Origin: an uncultured Clostridia bacterium
GTDB taxonomy: Bacteria > Bacillota > Clostridia > Lutisporales > Lutisporaceae
Assembly (NCBI GenBank): GCA_937930535.1
Contig: CALGKJ010000121.1
Location: 1-36,437, forward strand
Reading direction: 5' to 3'
DNA length: 36,437 nucleotides
The number at the start of each line of letters is the position of its first letter. The first letter of the stretch is position 1. The position numbers were made by a program, and so were the translations under genes. Shown here one piece after another: positions 1-8,811 of the stretch. The notes below the pieces were generated by a model. That model had not been told where the DNA came from and did not search any database. It was given only the letters and a program-made list of their open reading frames with translations.

Positions 1-56
1 GAATGGAAGCAAACGTAAGTGTTTGTGTAATATATATTATTTATTGTAAATTATGT

Positions 57-85
57 TTGACGTTTAATTAAATTAATGATATCAT
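57..85 (+). promoter_or_regulatory. SigA-type promoter for the candidate sRNA
   Basis: The -35 box TTGACG (57-62) and the -10 box TATCAT (80-85) are separated by exactly 17 bp. No open reading frame with a ribosome binding site follows, and a strong terminator starts about 40 bp downstream, so the promoter would drive only a short RNA. Confidence 0.55.
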
Positions 86-91
86 TAATAT

Positions 92-174
92 ACAGAGACC
101 CCCACACATCCCTCCCTCGTAGAAAAGAAAGTGTCGCAATGTATCCCCCATACACTCGACACTTTCTTTTTTTA
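92..174 (+). ncRNA. Candidate C-rich small regulatory RNA
   Basis: The predicted transcript is about 80 nt: it starts near 92, just after the promoter at 57-85, and ends in the T-run at 167-173. Its 5' part (97-118) is unpaired and rich in C, with the motifs ACCCCCAC and ATCCCTCCCTC. The terminator loop shows UCCCCC again. Such C-rich single-stranded motifs are typical of Firmicute sRNAs (for example the RsaE/RoxS type) that pair with Shine-Dalgarno sequences of target mRNAs. Promoter, C-rich motifs and terminator are seen in the sequence; a regulatory role is inferred. Because the terminator works in both directions, it could instead simply end a minus-strand transcript. Confidence 0.45.
123..170. 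terminator. Bidirectional intrinsic terminator
   Basis: Perfect 14-bp arms (123-136 and 157-170, AAAAGAAAGTGTCG and its complement) are extended by an inner imperfect stem, and there is a T-run on the plus-strand side. It ends the candidate sRNA and would also stop minus-strand transcription. Confidence 0.85.
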
Positions 175-235
175 TTTGTCCTGATATATTGCCCCTTATT
201 TCCACTATACTGGTAGAAATAAATTAATTGCAAAT

Positions 236-259
236 AAAAACCCCTTATCGGGGGTTTTT
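236..259 (-). terminator. Terminator of the SLH protein gene
   Basis: AAAAACCCC (236-244) pairs with GGGGTTTTT (251-259). The hairpin overlaps the TAA stop codon of the minus-strand SLH gene. Confidence 0.8.
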
Positions 260-1985
260 ATAGCTTATCCTGTATTTTAAGCAGATTATATAGCATCTCT
301 GCACCTTCTGCCCTTGCAGCATATTGCTGTGGTCTTAGTTGTCCTGTGGGATCTATTATTCCGACACTGCTTGCTTTTGCAACGTAATCATAGGCCCAGG
401 TACTTATGTCTTTCTGATCACTATAGTTTATACTTCCCGGATTGCTAATATATTTATCCCTTTCATAAATCCTTACAAGAGTTGTAACCATTTCCTGTCT
501 TGTAATTAGATTTTCAGGAGCAAAATTACCGTTTCCGATTCCAGCCACAATATTATAGTGATATGCTAGTGCAACTTCTCTTGCATACCATTTTTCATTT
601 TTCACATCAAAGAAAGGGTTTTCAACCTCTCCTTTTAACCCTAAAGCTCTTACCAGTAATGCCACAAATTCCGCTCTGGTCATTTTGCCATCAGGGTTAA
701 ATTTGTTATTGCCTACACCATCAATTATGTGTTTAGCTGCTAGTATTTTTATTTTATTGTTATAAGAAATATGTGATATATCATCAAACTTAATACTATT
801 TTCCATTACAGTATACTTGGAGAAGGTATTTGTAACAAAATATGCTTTGTTTCCTTTTACTTGAGTTCTTCTATTTTCCCACTCTTTAGATGTTTCATTA
901 TATCGATAAACATTCAGGCAGAATACTGAATTTTTTACCTTCTTAAGCTCTTGGTTAGCAAGAGGTATCTCTCCTCTTACAGTACGATTGCCGAAGTCCT
1001 CAATTTTTAGTATTTTTCCATTAGCAGCCACTGCCTCCAAATTAAATTCGTACACCTTGGTTACTGGTATTGTTGTACCTTTCGACTTTGATAGTACTGA
1101 ATCTGCTTCTTTTGAAGTCAGCTCCTTTATAGAAACTCTAAGTGATACATCCTTGGTACTAGCAGTCAGCTTTTTTGTTAGTGCATTAATATTAATCATA
1201 TCAGATGGGATTGATAAAGCTATATTCTCTGCCTTTAGCGTCAGCTCTACATAGTTATCTGCCATTACCTGCACTGCATCCGCCTTGATAACCAGAGCTT
1301 TTTCTGGGGTTGTACCTCCAAGTGCTACAGTGATTTCCTTAATATAGCTGTCATTTAGGGATTTAACTTTATCCTCAATAATGGATTTGTCTATAGTTGT
1401 TTCTGTAGAAGTAGTTCCGTCAGGATTAGTTTTTGTAGTTATGGTTGTCTGGTTTGCTGCTATTGCTGCAATATTGTTTCCATAAATCATATTATAAGGT
1501 GGAGGGCTATTGTTTACAACACTTGTATCCTGCTGATAATAGTAATTAGAGTGAAAGTTTGACCAGTTTATGCCCTCACCATTGCTCTCTGTTGTGTCTC
1601 CTTTAGTTCCATTGGGTATTATATACATAAAATTTTGAGCTTGAGTAATTGCTCCTGCAAATTCTAACCTATACATATCTCCCATGGTTTTAATGCTGGG
1701 CATAAAGGAAAAGGATATATTTCCATCATTACCTACAAGAGTCTGATTAATATATATTAATTCATTTTTACTTGTAAGCACTCTAACTATAAGGTTCATG
1801 CCCTTATAGGACAGCCCTACTCCTCCATATACATCTATTCTTCCAGTGGTGGAAACACTTATATTCAAATCTGATATAACAGGGTTTGCAGCATACGATG
1901 CTGCTGGAAGTAAAGAAGCAATAAAAGCAAAGATCAGTAGAACTGATAGCATTTTGTTTATGTCTGCAAGCTTATTCTTTTTCAA
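258..1985 (-). CDS. S-layer-homology (SLH) surface protein
   Basis: This 575-residue secreted protein is probably held on the cell wall by non-covalent SLH binding to secondary cell-wall polymer. A Sec signal peptide (about residues 1-32, hydrophobic core LSVLLIFAFIASLLPAASYA) is followed by an unrecognised extracellular region of about 360 residues. Three SLH repeats lie at about 398-450, 457-510 and 520-571; the first contains the typical GVGNNKFNPDGKMTRAEF. The start is TTG, chosen because AAAGGAGGT lies 7 nt upstream. The gene is on its own: a terminator overlaps its stop, and a hairpin leader (2017-2043) precedes it. The SLH assignment is firm; the function of the N-terminal part is unknown. 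Its neighbour is the large Ig-repeat protein, so the two may form a surface layer together, but that is inference. Confidence 0.9.
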   Translation of the reverse strand: MKKNKLADINKMLSVLLIFAFIASLLPAASYAANPVISDLNISVSTTGRIDVYGGVGLSYKGMNLIVRVLTSKNELIYINQTLVGNDGNISFSFMPSIKTMGDMYRLEFAGAITQAQNFMYIIPNGTKGDTTESNGEGINWSNFHSNYYYQQDTSVVNNSPPPYNMIYGNNIAAIAANQTTITTKTNPDGTTSTETTIDKSIIEDKVKSLNDSYIKEITVALGGTTPEKALVIKADAVQVMADNYVELTLKAENIALSIPSDMININALTKKLTASTKDVSLRVSIKELTSKEADSVLSKSKGTTIPVTKVYEFNLEAVAANGKILKIEDFGNRTVRGEIPLANQELKKVKNSVFCLNVYRYNETSKEWENRRTQVKGNKAYFVTNTFSKYTVMENSIKFDDISHISYNNKIKILAAKHIIDGVGNNKFNPDGKMTRAEFVALLVRALGLKGEVENPFFDVKNEKWYAREVALAYHYNIVAGIGNGNFAPENLITRQEMVTTLVRIYERDKYISNPGSINYSDQKDISTWAYDYVAKASSVGIIDPTGQLRPQQYAARAEGAEMLYNLLKIQDKL

Positions 1986-2016
1986 TTGACTTACCTCCTT
2001 TAACTAAGCTGACAGC

Positions 2017-2043
2017 TCCTCTGGGGATATAATCTCCAGAGGA
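2017..2043 (-). promoter_or_regulatory. Hairpin in the leader of the SLH gene
   Basis: Twelve-bp arms with one mismatch (2017-2028 and 2032-2043, TCCTCTGGGGAT and ATCTCCAGAGGA) are separated by three bases, just upstream of the SLH gene's ribosome binding site. There is no U-run on the minus strand, so it is not a plain terminator. It could stabilise the leader or act as an operator; this is not determinable here. Confidence 0.4.
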
Positions 2044-2049
2044 ATTATT

Positions 2050-2272
2050 TATATAACGTGAGTTCGATACAAAGAAAGAAAGTATAAATATTGTGTAACG
2101 AACCTTGTGTAGAGACTTAGAAATTCTTAACGCAGTGGAGGAATAATTGCGTCAAGTGTTTGAGCATAGCGAGTTTTGATGCAATCCGTAGCAAGTTTAG
2201 AATTTCTTTGTCTTGAAACATTCAGTGAGTGAAATAATATTTATGCTTTCTTTATCGAACTCACGTTATATA
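2050..2272. mobile_element. MITE-like 223-bp inverted-repeat element
   Basis: The ends are perfect 20-bp inverted repeats (TATATAACGTGAGTTCGATA at 2050-2069, its complement at 2253-2272). Pairing continues inward in blocks: AAAGAAAG and TATAAATATT against 2235-2252, AGAAATTCTTAAC (2119-2131) against 2195-2207, and ATTGCGTCAA (2146-2155) against 2176-2185. The whole element can therefore fold as one long hairpin. It has no open reading frame. TATA at both outer edges could be a target duplication, although this motif is itself palindromic. The right end overlaps the last codons of the large Ig-repeat gene. It could also be a structured RNA rather than a transposable element. Confidence 0.55.
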
Positions 2273-5200
2273 GAAAGCTCAACTACATTTGATAGAATTC
2301 TGGTAGCATTTTGAATATTGCTTCCCTCCCAAATAAATGCCTTGACTTTGCAGTTTGTAACGTTGTCCGGCAATTTAAATCCTGCTGAAAGAGTATCAAA
2401 CTGAGCAGCCTTTATAACCTTGCTTTGCAAAGTAAAGCTTTTTACCTGATTATCCTCGTCATATAAAACTACAACCAGCAATACTGATGTATCTGCATTT
2501 GAGTTATTCTTTACAGTACTGGTTGCAGTTAGTGTCTGATCCGCTGTCAGCTTGGTTTGGTTAAAGCCTGTTGTTATTACAAACTGATTGGTGCTGCTGC
2601 TGTTGTCCACATCAAGTAATACTGTAAGCTCGTAGGTTATTGAAGCACTTATAGCAGAAACAGCAAGCAGAACAACCACAGTATCTGTTGTTATTCCAGT
2701 TGCAACCAGATTATATTCATTGGCAGTTGCAGTCTTAACCAATGATACTCCAGGAACATTTTGCTTCAAAATAATACTTCCTAGGTTAACACCAGATATT
2801 TCAGTTTGACCTGCATAAGCTTTAATTACAAAGGAAGTAGATAAGTTACCGCTAGCTCCAATAGGTATAACCGCAGCGTTATTACTATGTGTTCCACCCC
2901 CTGCAATACCAATTCTTGTGACTGACATTATGGTTATAGTTTTTATTGCAGTAATAGCCGTATTGTTTGTGGATCTTGCAACTATCGTTACTGTACCCGG
3001 TGTTGCAGTACTTGAAATTGTTAATGCCCCGCTGGCGGAGTTTATTGATACTCCTGCCTTTGCTGCCTGCAAGCTCCAACTGACTGTTTGACCTGTCATT
3101 TCACTATTATTCTGATCCTTAACTAGAGCATAATATGCCGTCATGGAATTAATCGTAACACTATTTTCTCCTATTATAACAATTGACGATATCGCCGAAG
3201 CCTGTGTACCTACAGAAATTGTTTTAGCAGCCACTACAGCACTATTGGCTGTGGAGGTGGCTATTATGGTCACACTGCCGGCTGTAGCAGTATTTGATAC
3301 CGTCAATACTCCTGTTGTAGAGTTGATAGTTACTCCTGCCTTAGAAGCTTGCAAGCTCCAAGTAACTGTCTGACCTGTCATATCATTGTTGTTTTGATCC
3401 TTTACAACTGCTGTATAAGTAGAGCTTGTATTTATATTAGCTGTATTTTGACCTGTTATGACAATGGAAGTAACCACTGGGGTCTGAGTACTTATAGTAA
3501 CTGCCTTTACAGACGTAACAGCAGTATTGGCTGTGGAAGTAGCTATTATAGTTACACTACCAGCAGTAGCAGTATTTGATACAGTCAATACTCCTGTTGT
3601 GGGGTTAATCGTTACTCCTGCCTTGGAAGCTTGCAAGCTCCAAGTAACTGTCTGACCTGTCATGTCATTGTTGCTTTGATCCTTTACTGTAGCTGTATAG
3701 GTAGAACTTGTATTTATATTTACAGTGTTTTGACCTGTTATGACAATTGAGTTTACTGTGGAAGGTCCTGTTATATTTACTGTTTTGGTTGCAGTAACAG
3801 CACTATTAGCTGCTGAAGTTGCAACAATATTTACTTGTCCAGTTGTTGCAGTATTATTAACAATCAGTTGTCCAGTTGTTGCATTTATTGAGACTCCTGC
3901 CTTGGGAGCTTGCAAGCTCCATATAACAGCCTGTGTATTCATAACATTGTTATATTGGTCCTTTACTGCGGCTGTAAATGTATATGAACTATTGATATTT
4001 ATACTATTGTTGCCAAATATGGATATTGAAGTTACTGTCGGAGTTGCCTCAGCTATAGTTACTATTTTGGTAGAAGACACTGCATTGTCCGAATTTGGAG
4101 TAACAACAATGGTTACTGATCCGGCAGCAGCGTTATTTGCTACAGATAGCAGACCAGTTGCTGAATTTATGGCAACTCCAGCTTTAGGACTTTGAAGTCT
4201 CCAGGTAAATGTCTCATTGCTCAACACTGCATTAAAAACATTTCTTGCTGTTGCAGTATAAGCTGATGTATTACCAACAATTACACTGTCCTGACCTGCA
4301 ATAGAAACAGAAACTGCAACATTATTTGCTACAGCCTCAGTAGTGATAGTAACAGTCTTTACTTCAAAAACACTTGGGTTTGAGACTGATGTTGCAATTA
4401 TATTCACAGTTCCAGCAGAGGCACTAGAAGTTACTGTCAATAAGCCTGAGGATGCATTAATAGTGACTCCGTTCTTTGGGGTCTGCAAGCTCCAGCTTAC
4501 AGCTTCCCCACCCATTACACTATTATACTGATCCTTTACAGCAGCCACATAAAAGGAGGTATTATTTGCCTGAATGGTTCCTTGACCAGTTATATTTATG
4601 GATGAAGCTACAGGCGACATATTTGCAAGCAGTGTTACTGTCTTGGTTATAGAGGCAGCAGCATCATTTGCCATAGCTGCTGTTATTGTTATTGTACCTG
4701 GAGTTGCTGCACTATCTACCGTTAGCTGTCCCGTAGACGAGTTTATGGTGACTCCTGACTTTGATGATACAAGACTCCATATTATGGGCTGGTTTATGTT
4801 TGCTTGCTGCTGATCACTTACTGTCGCAGAGTAATCTATTATGGTAGAGCTGCTTAAGGGAATAGTAATATTACTTGTTCCAGATACTGTTATATTAAAG
4901 TTCTGCTTTACTATATCAAATAGCACAGAGGTTTTAATAAGTGGAGCATATTGGGAAGAGGCTGTAACCTTAATGCGTGGTATAACAGTATCTCTTCTTA
5001 CTGTCAGCAGCCCCGAGGCATTTATACTAAATCCCTCTGCATCGTCCAGAATATTATCTGACTCATCTCTGATATCCCAATCTATAAGCTCTGCTTCCAT
5101 TACCTCCCCTGCCTGATTTAAAACACCAGCATCCAAATCAATAGAAAAGTCTGTTAGCTTTGGCAGGAATATATACTCTACTGGTTTTACAAATCTGATT

Positions 5201-6828
5201 GAGCTCATCATTTCTAATACCAGTGGAAGCTCCAGCTTATCGTTCAAGCCATTATAGGATGCAGCTATCTTAAAGGATCTTGCTGTAGTAGATGGGGCTA
5301 TGGAAATTTTCTTAGTAATATTATTGAATGTTATCCCAGTATGATTAGATTCTCCCGTTCCATTTTCTATTGACCATATTACGTTCGGGTTAGGTAAAGG
5401 AGTTCCGAAGATGTCCAGCACCACAGCGGATACAGGTACTTCATTAATCTTGTTGGAATAATGGAATATAGTTCCCGGATTTTGTATAGTAATTAATCCT
5501 AATTGACCAGAGCTGACTATAGTAACTGTTTTTGATCCTGTCACAGTTCCCTCTGTTGTCTCTCTTGAAGCCAATATTATAATGCTTCCCGGACTTGCCT
5601 GATGTGTAAGACTCAAAATTCCGGTAGTGGGGTGTATGGATACACCAGTAGGAGCACCACCCTGAATACTGTAGGTATATATGAGATCTGTCAATACAGT
5701 ACCCTCCTGATCAATAGAGGAAGCACTAAAGCTGCTATATACAGGATTGCCGCCTGTGGGGATAGTAATGCTGTCAGCACCTGATACTGTGGTGCTCTGG
5801 GCTTCCTGAAACTCCAATGTTACAGCCTTTACCATCACAATCAGCGGATTAGTGATTGAATTAGCTCTCAGAGATGCAATACCCTCCATGGCATCACTTG
5901 TTATTGTCATAACTCCCGTTGTGCTGTCATTAACATATACACCAGCAGAAGGGGTCGACCATGTTACTGCTTCATCCAGCATTAACTGGTCAAGCTGATT
6001 ATATATTTTTGCAGTATACTCATTGGTATTATATGGATATTCCTTTATCAAATAATTATCTGACACATCCCCTGCAGTATTCTCTATTTCTATTCGTGAG
6101 GGGGCTTCATATTGTAATGGAACTGCCCTAGTATCACTCATAGAAATACCATCGGTAACGAATATATTGAAGGTACCCTCTGTCATTGTTGGCTGTGATA
6201 CTCTGGAGGATATAGTAACGATACCCCTGCTTGAGTCGGATATAGTAACTCCAGCCTTTGCCGGACTTATACTCCATGTAAGATCAGGTAAAGGTGATGT
6301 CTGTAAAATGCCTTTTTGATCATATCTTTCTACCACAAATTCATTAAGTACATTGATAGCGCTTGCTTTAGCCAACGCAAGTGTAACTCCATTATCTTGA
6401 ATCCTGATATTATATAAAGGCTCTTCTACGGTTATGACTGCATCCCAAAAAACCGATCCTGTGGTGCTTGAAGTTGCTATAAGATTGAATACGCAGGGTT
6501 CAGCAGTATTCTCAATTGAAACCACCCCTGTAACAGGATTTACACTTATTCCTGTCATTATGTCGCCTAAAGCACTCCAGACAACACCATTGTGAGGAGC
6601 ACTTGTTATTTTATTATCCAAGCTGTCAAATACATCTGCAGTAAAATGAAAAATATTAGGTTCTGTACCAGCAGGAATGGAAACAACAAATTCCCCTCCA
6701 ATAGTATTCAAACCGCTGATTTCTATATAGCTGGGTACTCCAGCATTAGCGAATACTATTGGTGTCTGAATAAACAGCATTAGAAATACCATTACAATTG
6801 ACAGCCTAGCCTTATTTGCATGTCTCAT
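2266..6828 (-). CDS. Large secreted Ig-like repeat protein
   Basis: This is a 1520-residue extracellular protein. It has a signal peptide (about 1-28, ending VFANA) and about 13 bacterial Ig-like (BIg/Big_2-type) modules, each with a W-S or equivalent strand, then x-G-V-x-I-N-x-x-T-G-x-L-x-V. The first six modules (about 30-670) have diverged; the last seven (about 670-1300) are close copies with a period of about 94 residues. A different C-terminal beta-rich region (about 1300-1520) follows. No SLH, LPXTG or membrane anchor is visible. The start is ATG with AAAGGAGAG upstream. The last codon and the stop lie inside the inverted repeat of the 2050-2272 element, so the natural C terminus may have been altered. 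Such repeat proteins usually act as adhesins or surface scaffolds; the exact role is unknown. Confidence 0.85.
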   Translation of the reverse strand: MRHANKARLSIVMVFLMLFIQTPIVFANAGVPSYIEISGLNTIGGEFVVSIPAGTEPNIFHFTADVFDSLDNKITSAPHNGVVWSALGDIMTGISVNPVTGVVSIENTAEPCVFNLIATSSTTGSVFWDAVITVEEPLYNIRIQDNGVTLALAKASAINVLNEFVVERYDQKGILQTSPLPDLTWSISPAKAGVTISDSSRGIVTISSRVSQPTMTEGTFNIFVTDGISMSDTRAVPLQYEAPSRIEIENTAGDVSDNYLIKEYPYNTNEYTAKIYNQLDQLMLDEAVTWSTPSAGVYVNDSTTGVMTITSDAMEGIASLRANSITNPLIVMVKAVTLEFQEAQSTTVSGADSITIPTGGNPVYSSFSASSIDQEGTVLTDLIYTYSIQGGAPTGVSIHPTTGILSLTHQASPGSIIILASRETTEGTVTGSKTVTIVSSGQLGLITIQNPGTIFHYSNKINEVPVSAVVLDIFGTPLPNPNVIWSIENGTGESNHTGITFNNITKKISIAPSTTARSFKIAASYNGLNDKLELPLVLEMMSSIRFVKPVEYIFLPKLTDFSIDLDAGVLNQAGEVMEAELIDWDIRDESDNILDDAEGFSINASGLLTVRRDTVIPRIKVTASSQYAPLIKTSVLFDIVKQNFNITVSGTSNITIPLSSSTIIDYSATVSDQQQANINQPIIWSLVSSKSGVTINSSTGQLTVDSAATPGTITITAAMANDAAASITKTVTLLANMSPVASSINITGQGTIQANNTSFYVAAVKDQYNSVMGGEAVSWSLQTPKNGVTINASSGLLTVTSSASAGTVNIIATSVSNPSVFEVKTVTITTEAVANNVAVSVSIAGQDSVIVGNTSAYTATARNVFNAVLSNETFTWRLQSPKAGVAINSATGLLSVANNAAAGSVTIVVTPNSDNAVSSTKIVTIAEATPTVTSISIFGNNSININSSYTFTAAVKDQYNNVMNTQAVIWSLQAPKAGVSINATTGQLIVNNTATTGQVNIVATSAANSAVTATKTVNITGPSTVNSIVITGQNTVNINTSSTYTATVKDQSNNDMTGQTVTWSLQASKAGVTINPTTGVLTVSNTATAGSVTIIATSTANTAVTSVKAVTISTQTPVVTSIVITGQNTANINTSSTYTAVVKDQNNNDMTGQTVTWSLQASKAGVTINSTTGVLTVSNTATAGSVTIIATSTANSAVVAAKTISVGTQASAISSIVIIGENSVTINSMTAYYALVKDQNNSEMTGQTVSWSLQAAKAGVSINSASGALTISSTATPGTVTIVARSTNNTAITAIKTITIMSVTRIGIAGGGTHSNNAAVIPIGASGNLSTSFVIKAYAGQTEISGVNLGSIILKQNVPGVSLVKTATANEYNLVATGITTDTVVVLLAVSAISASITYELTVLLDVDNSSSTNQFVITTGFNQTKLTADQTLTATSTVKNNSNADTSVLLVVVLYDEDNQVKSFTLQSKVIKAAQFDTLSAGFKLPDNVTNCKVKAFIWEGSNIQNATRILSNVVELSI
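2900..4815 (-). repeat. Tandem repeats of about 282 bp coding for Ig modules
   Basis: Seven coding repeats lie head to tail. A landmark string around GCTTGCAAGCTCC recurs at about 3065 (variant), 3347, 3629 and 3908, giving spacings of 282, 282 and 279 bp. The copies between 3290 and 3770 are the most alike, with long stretches identical in DNA, which suggests recent duplication or gene conversion. Confidence 0.8.
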
Positions 6829-7088
6829 TTAGTTCTCTCCTTTCATTAATTATTTAACCCAAGCTTTATGCTTCTATAGAGAAACATGATTATATATTAT
6901 ATAAATAAAGTATTTTTTTATAATTATTAATAACCCGATAATATTATAAATCGTGCATTGGATTTTAATTAATACAAACAAGGGCTATATCATAATATTT
7001 ATATGTACGACATAACATAGAACACTATTATTGTCATTTTTATTTTACTTTATAATATATTTAATTTATTATATTTATATATACTATA
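6829..7088. other. AT-rich divergent intergenic region
   Basis: This stretch separates the divergent genes at 6828 (minus) and 7189 (plus). It must hold both promoters, but I see no box pair with good spacing: TTGTCA (7031-7036) and TATAAT (7051-7056) are only 14 bp apart. No open reading frame or hairpin stands out. Confidence 0.4.
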
Positions 7089-7163
7089 AGGTTTTTAGCT
7101 AAAAACCTAGAAAGGAAGCAATAGCTTGCCCATGAATAAATTAAGTTTTATGGTTGCTTCCTT
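7089..7163 (+). repeat. Palindromic repeat family, copy A
   Basis: A perfect 20-bp palindrome, AGGTTTTTAGCTAAAAACCT (7089-7108), is followed by an inverted repeat with arms AAGGAAGCAA (7112-7121) and TTGCTTCCTT (7154-7163) around an AT-rich loop. The loop text (ATGAATAAATTAAGTTTTATGG) is nearly the same as in the copies at 31051-31207. The ribosome binding site of the next gene comes right after it. Confidence 0.75.
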
Positions 7164-7188
7164 AATAATGCTTTATTGGAGGTTTATT

Positions 7189-7488
7189 ATGAAAGGACAA
7201 GTATGTTTGTATGATGCTGATATGAAACAGATAGGTATAGAACCCATAAATAAGCTGAACTACAATAAAAGAAAAATAATCGAAAAAAGTATTGAGCTTT
7301 TCAATGACAGCGATCCTTGCATTATACATCTTACCTTCTGCATAAACACTATTTCAGAGGGTCTTTATGAGGAGCTTAGTAATAATGAAAAGCTGATAGA
7401 AAGGGTAACATCTGTAGAAGCTCTGCCCATCAGTATAGCACAGGTGCTGGAGCTTGATGCTGATATCAAATATGTTCGTTTTATATAA
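7189..7488 (+). CDS. Small protein of unknown function
   Basis: This 99-residue protein has no signal peptide or membrane segment and I do not recognise a family. Its middle is charged and probably helical (residues 20-40), and the C-terminal half reads like a small alpha/beta domain. I chose the ATG at 7189 because GGAGG lies 7 nt upstream; a start at 7126 would make codons out of the palindromic repeat. The gene ends 15 bp before the next one, so the two are probably co-transcribed, and it may serve the membrane redox protein that follows. That link rests only on position. Confidence 0.7.
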   Translation: MKGQVCLYDADMKQIGIEPINKLNYNKRKIIEKSIELFNDSDPCIIHLTFCINTISEGLYEELSNNEKLIERVTSVEALPISIAQVLELDADIKYVRFI

Positions 7489-7503
7489 AGGGGAGGTGCT
7501 GTT

Positions 7504-8688
7504 TTGTTTAAAAAAATTTTAATAGCTTTAGTTACTTTTCTGCTCATATGCAATGCTTCTTTTGTGTTTTCAGATTCAAAAAAAATAGATATTCATTTCT
7601 TTGGTACAAAAACATGCTTTAGTTGTAATGATGCTGAAGCATTTATAAGACAAACTATAAAGCACATAGGTAAAAATAATAACATAAAGATTAACTTTTA
7701 CTATCATAGTATTATGAACACTCATGAAAAACAGCTTCAACTAGAATATGCTAAAGCCTACAAGGTGGAAGAAAGAATATCTAGAATTGTCCCGGCTGTA
7801 TATATTTCCAGCTACAGCCTTATAGGAAAGGATGAAATAAACAATAAATTGGAGACAACACTAACATCAATTATTAAAGAACCCAAGGAAAGCCCTTATA
7901 TCAATGAAATATCAGAAAACATAGAGAGCTCTACAACGCAAGCCTCTGAAAATCAAATAAGGAGCTTTACTCCTTTGGCTGTGTTTTTGGCTGGATTAAT
8001 TGATGGAGTTAATCCCTGTTCTATTGCAATGCTGCTTTTCTTTTTTTCATTATTAATAATGGCAAAGGAAACAAGCAAAGCTATACTATTGATAGGCGCA
8101 GCCTTTATTACAGGTATTTTTTCAGCATATTTGGGGATTGGATTAGGTCTGTTTAAATTTATGGATTTTTTAGGCAAAAGCAAAGGACTTATAGTAGGAG
8201 CTTACTCAGTTACTTTTATTATGACCTTTGGTTTATCTATTGTATATATTACCGATTACTATAAGGTTAGAAATAATAGATATAATCAAATTAAAAGTCA
8301 GCTGCCTAAAAGCATTAAGCATAAAATACATAACTATATAAGAAAAAAAGCAGCACAGAAAGTTTTTTTCATCACTGCTTTTGCTACAGGTTTTGCCATT
8401 TCCTTTCTTGAATTTTTTTGTACAGGTCAGATATATCTTCCGACTATAACCTTTGTTATTAGTACTGGATCTACATCAGCACTGGCCATAATATATCTAA
8501 TTCTATATAACTTAGCTTTTATTATTCCACTAATCATTATCTGTATAGCTATCGTCTGCGGAAAAAAGGTAATAGAAATATCCTCGTTGCTGGTACTGCA
8601 TATGCGTCAGATAAAGCTTGCAGGAGCCTTATTCTTTGTTACAATGGCTGTTTATACGGGTGCTAAGATAATCATATTATTGAAATAA
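7504..8688 (+). CDS. Thioredoxin-like/CcdA (DsbD-type) membrane redox protein
   Basis: This 394-residue protein probably moves reducing equivalents across the membrane to extracytoplasmic thiols. A signal or anchor segment (about 5-23) is followed by a thioredoxin-like domain with C-F-S-C (Cys38, Cys41). From about residue 155 there is a polytopic CcdA/DsbD transmembrane domain with its two expected membrane cysteines: Cys172 in the NPC motif of the first helix and Cys306 in EFFCTGQ of the fourth. The start is TTG with GGGGAGGTG upstream. Domain order (thioredoxin first, then CcdA) differs from E. coli DsbD, which ends in thioredoxin. No cytochrome c gene is present here, so repair or assembly of exported thiol proteins is the more likely role. 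Confidence 0.8.
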   Translation: MFKKILIALVTFLLICNASFVFSDSKKIDIHFFGTKTCFSCNDAEAFIRQTIKHIGKNNNIKINFYYHSIMNTHEKQLQLEYAKAYKVEERISRIVPAVYISSYSLIGKDEINNKLETTLTSIIKEPKESPYINEISENIESSTTQASENQIRSFTPLAVFLAGLIDGVNPCSIAMLLFFFSLLIMAKETSKAILLIGAAFITGIFSAYLGIGLGLFKFMDFLGKSKGLIVGAYSVTFIMTFGLSIVYITDYYKVRNNRYNQIKSQLPKSIKHKIHNYIRKKAAQKVFFITAFATGFAISFLEFFCTGQIYLPTITFVISTGSTSALAIIYLILYNLAFIIPLIIICIAIVCGKKVIEISSLLVLHMRQIKLAGALFFVTMAVYTGAKIIILLK

Positions 8689-8754
8689 AAAACTGCTTAC
8701 TGTATCCTATGGCTTATCCTCAAGATTCATTTATATGCTTGTATAAAGCTCAAA

Positions 8755-8796
8755 AAAAGAGAGCCGCTGTCTCATTAAGAGAGTCAGCGCTCTTTT
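8755..8796. terminator. Bidirectional terminator between convergent genes
   Basis: AAAAGAGAGCCGCTG pairs with CAGCGCTCTTTT, with an inner TCTC/GAGA stem. A-rich and T-rich flanks on the two sides suit termination of both the plus-strand redox operon and the minus-strand gene at 8812. Confidence 0.8.
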
Positions 8797-8811
8797 GCAT
8801 TGCAGGTATTT

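Noticed and set aside
51-233. Minus-strand 60-residue reading frame
   Set aside because: It runs through the promoter and perfect hairpin of the candidate sRNA, and has no ribosome binding site.
3143-5116. Several plus-strand reading frames of 60-150 residues opposite the Ig-repeat gene
   Set aside because: They mirror the repeats of the real gene on the other strand and lack ribosome binding sites.
7031-7056. TTGTCA and TATAAT as promoter of the redox operon
   Set aside because: The spacing is only 14 bp, too short for a good SigA promoter.
7126-7188. Upstream start for the 99-residue gene
   Set aside because: The extra 21 codons are made of the palindromic repeat copy; the ribosome binding site is at the ATG at 7189.
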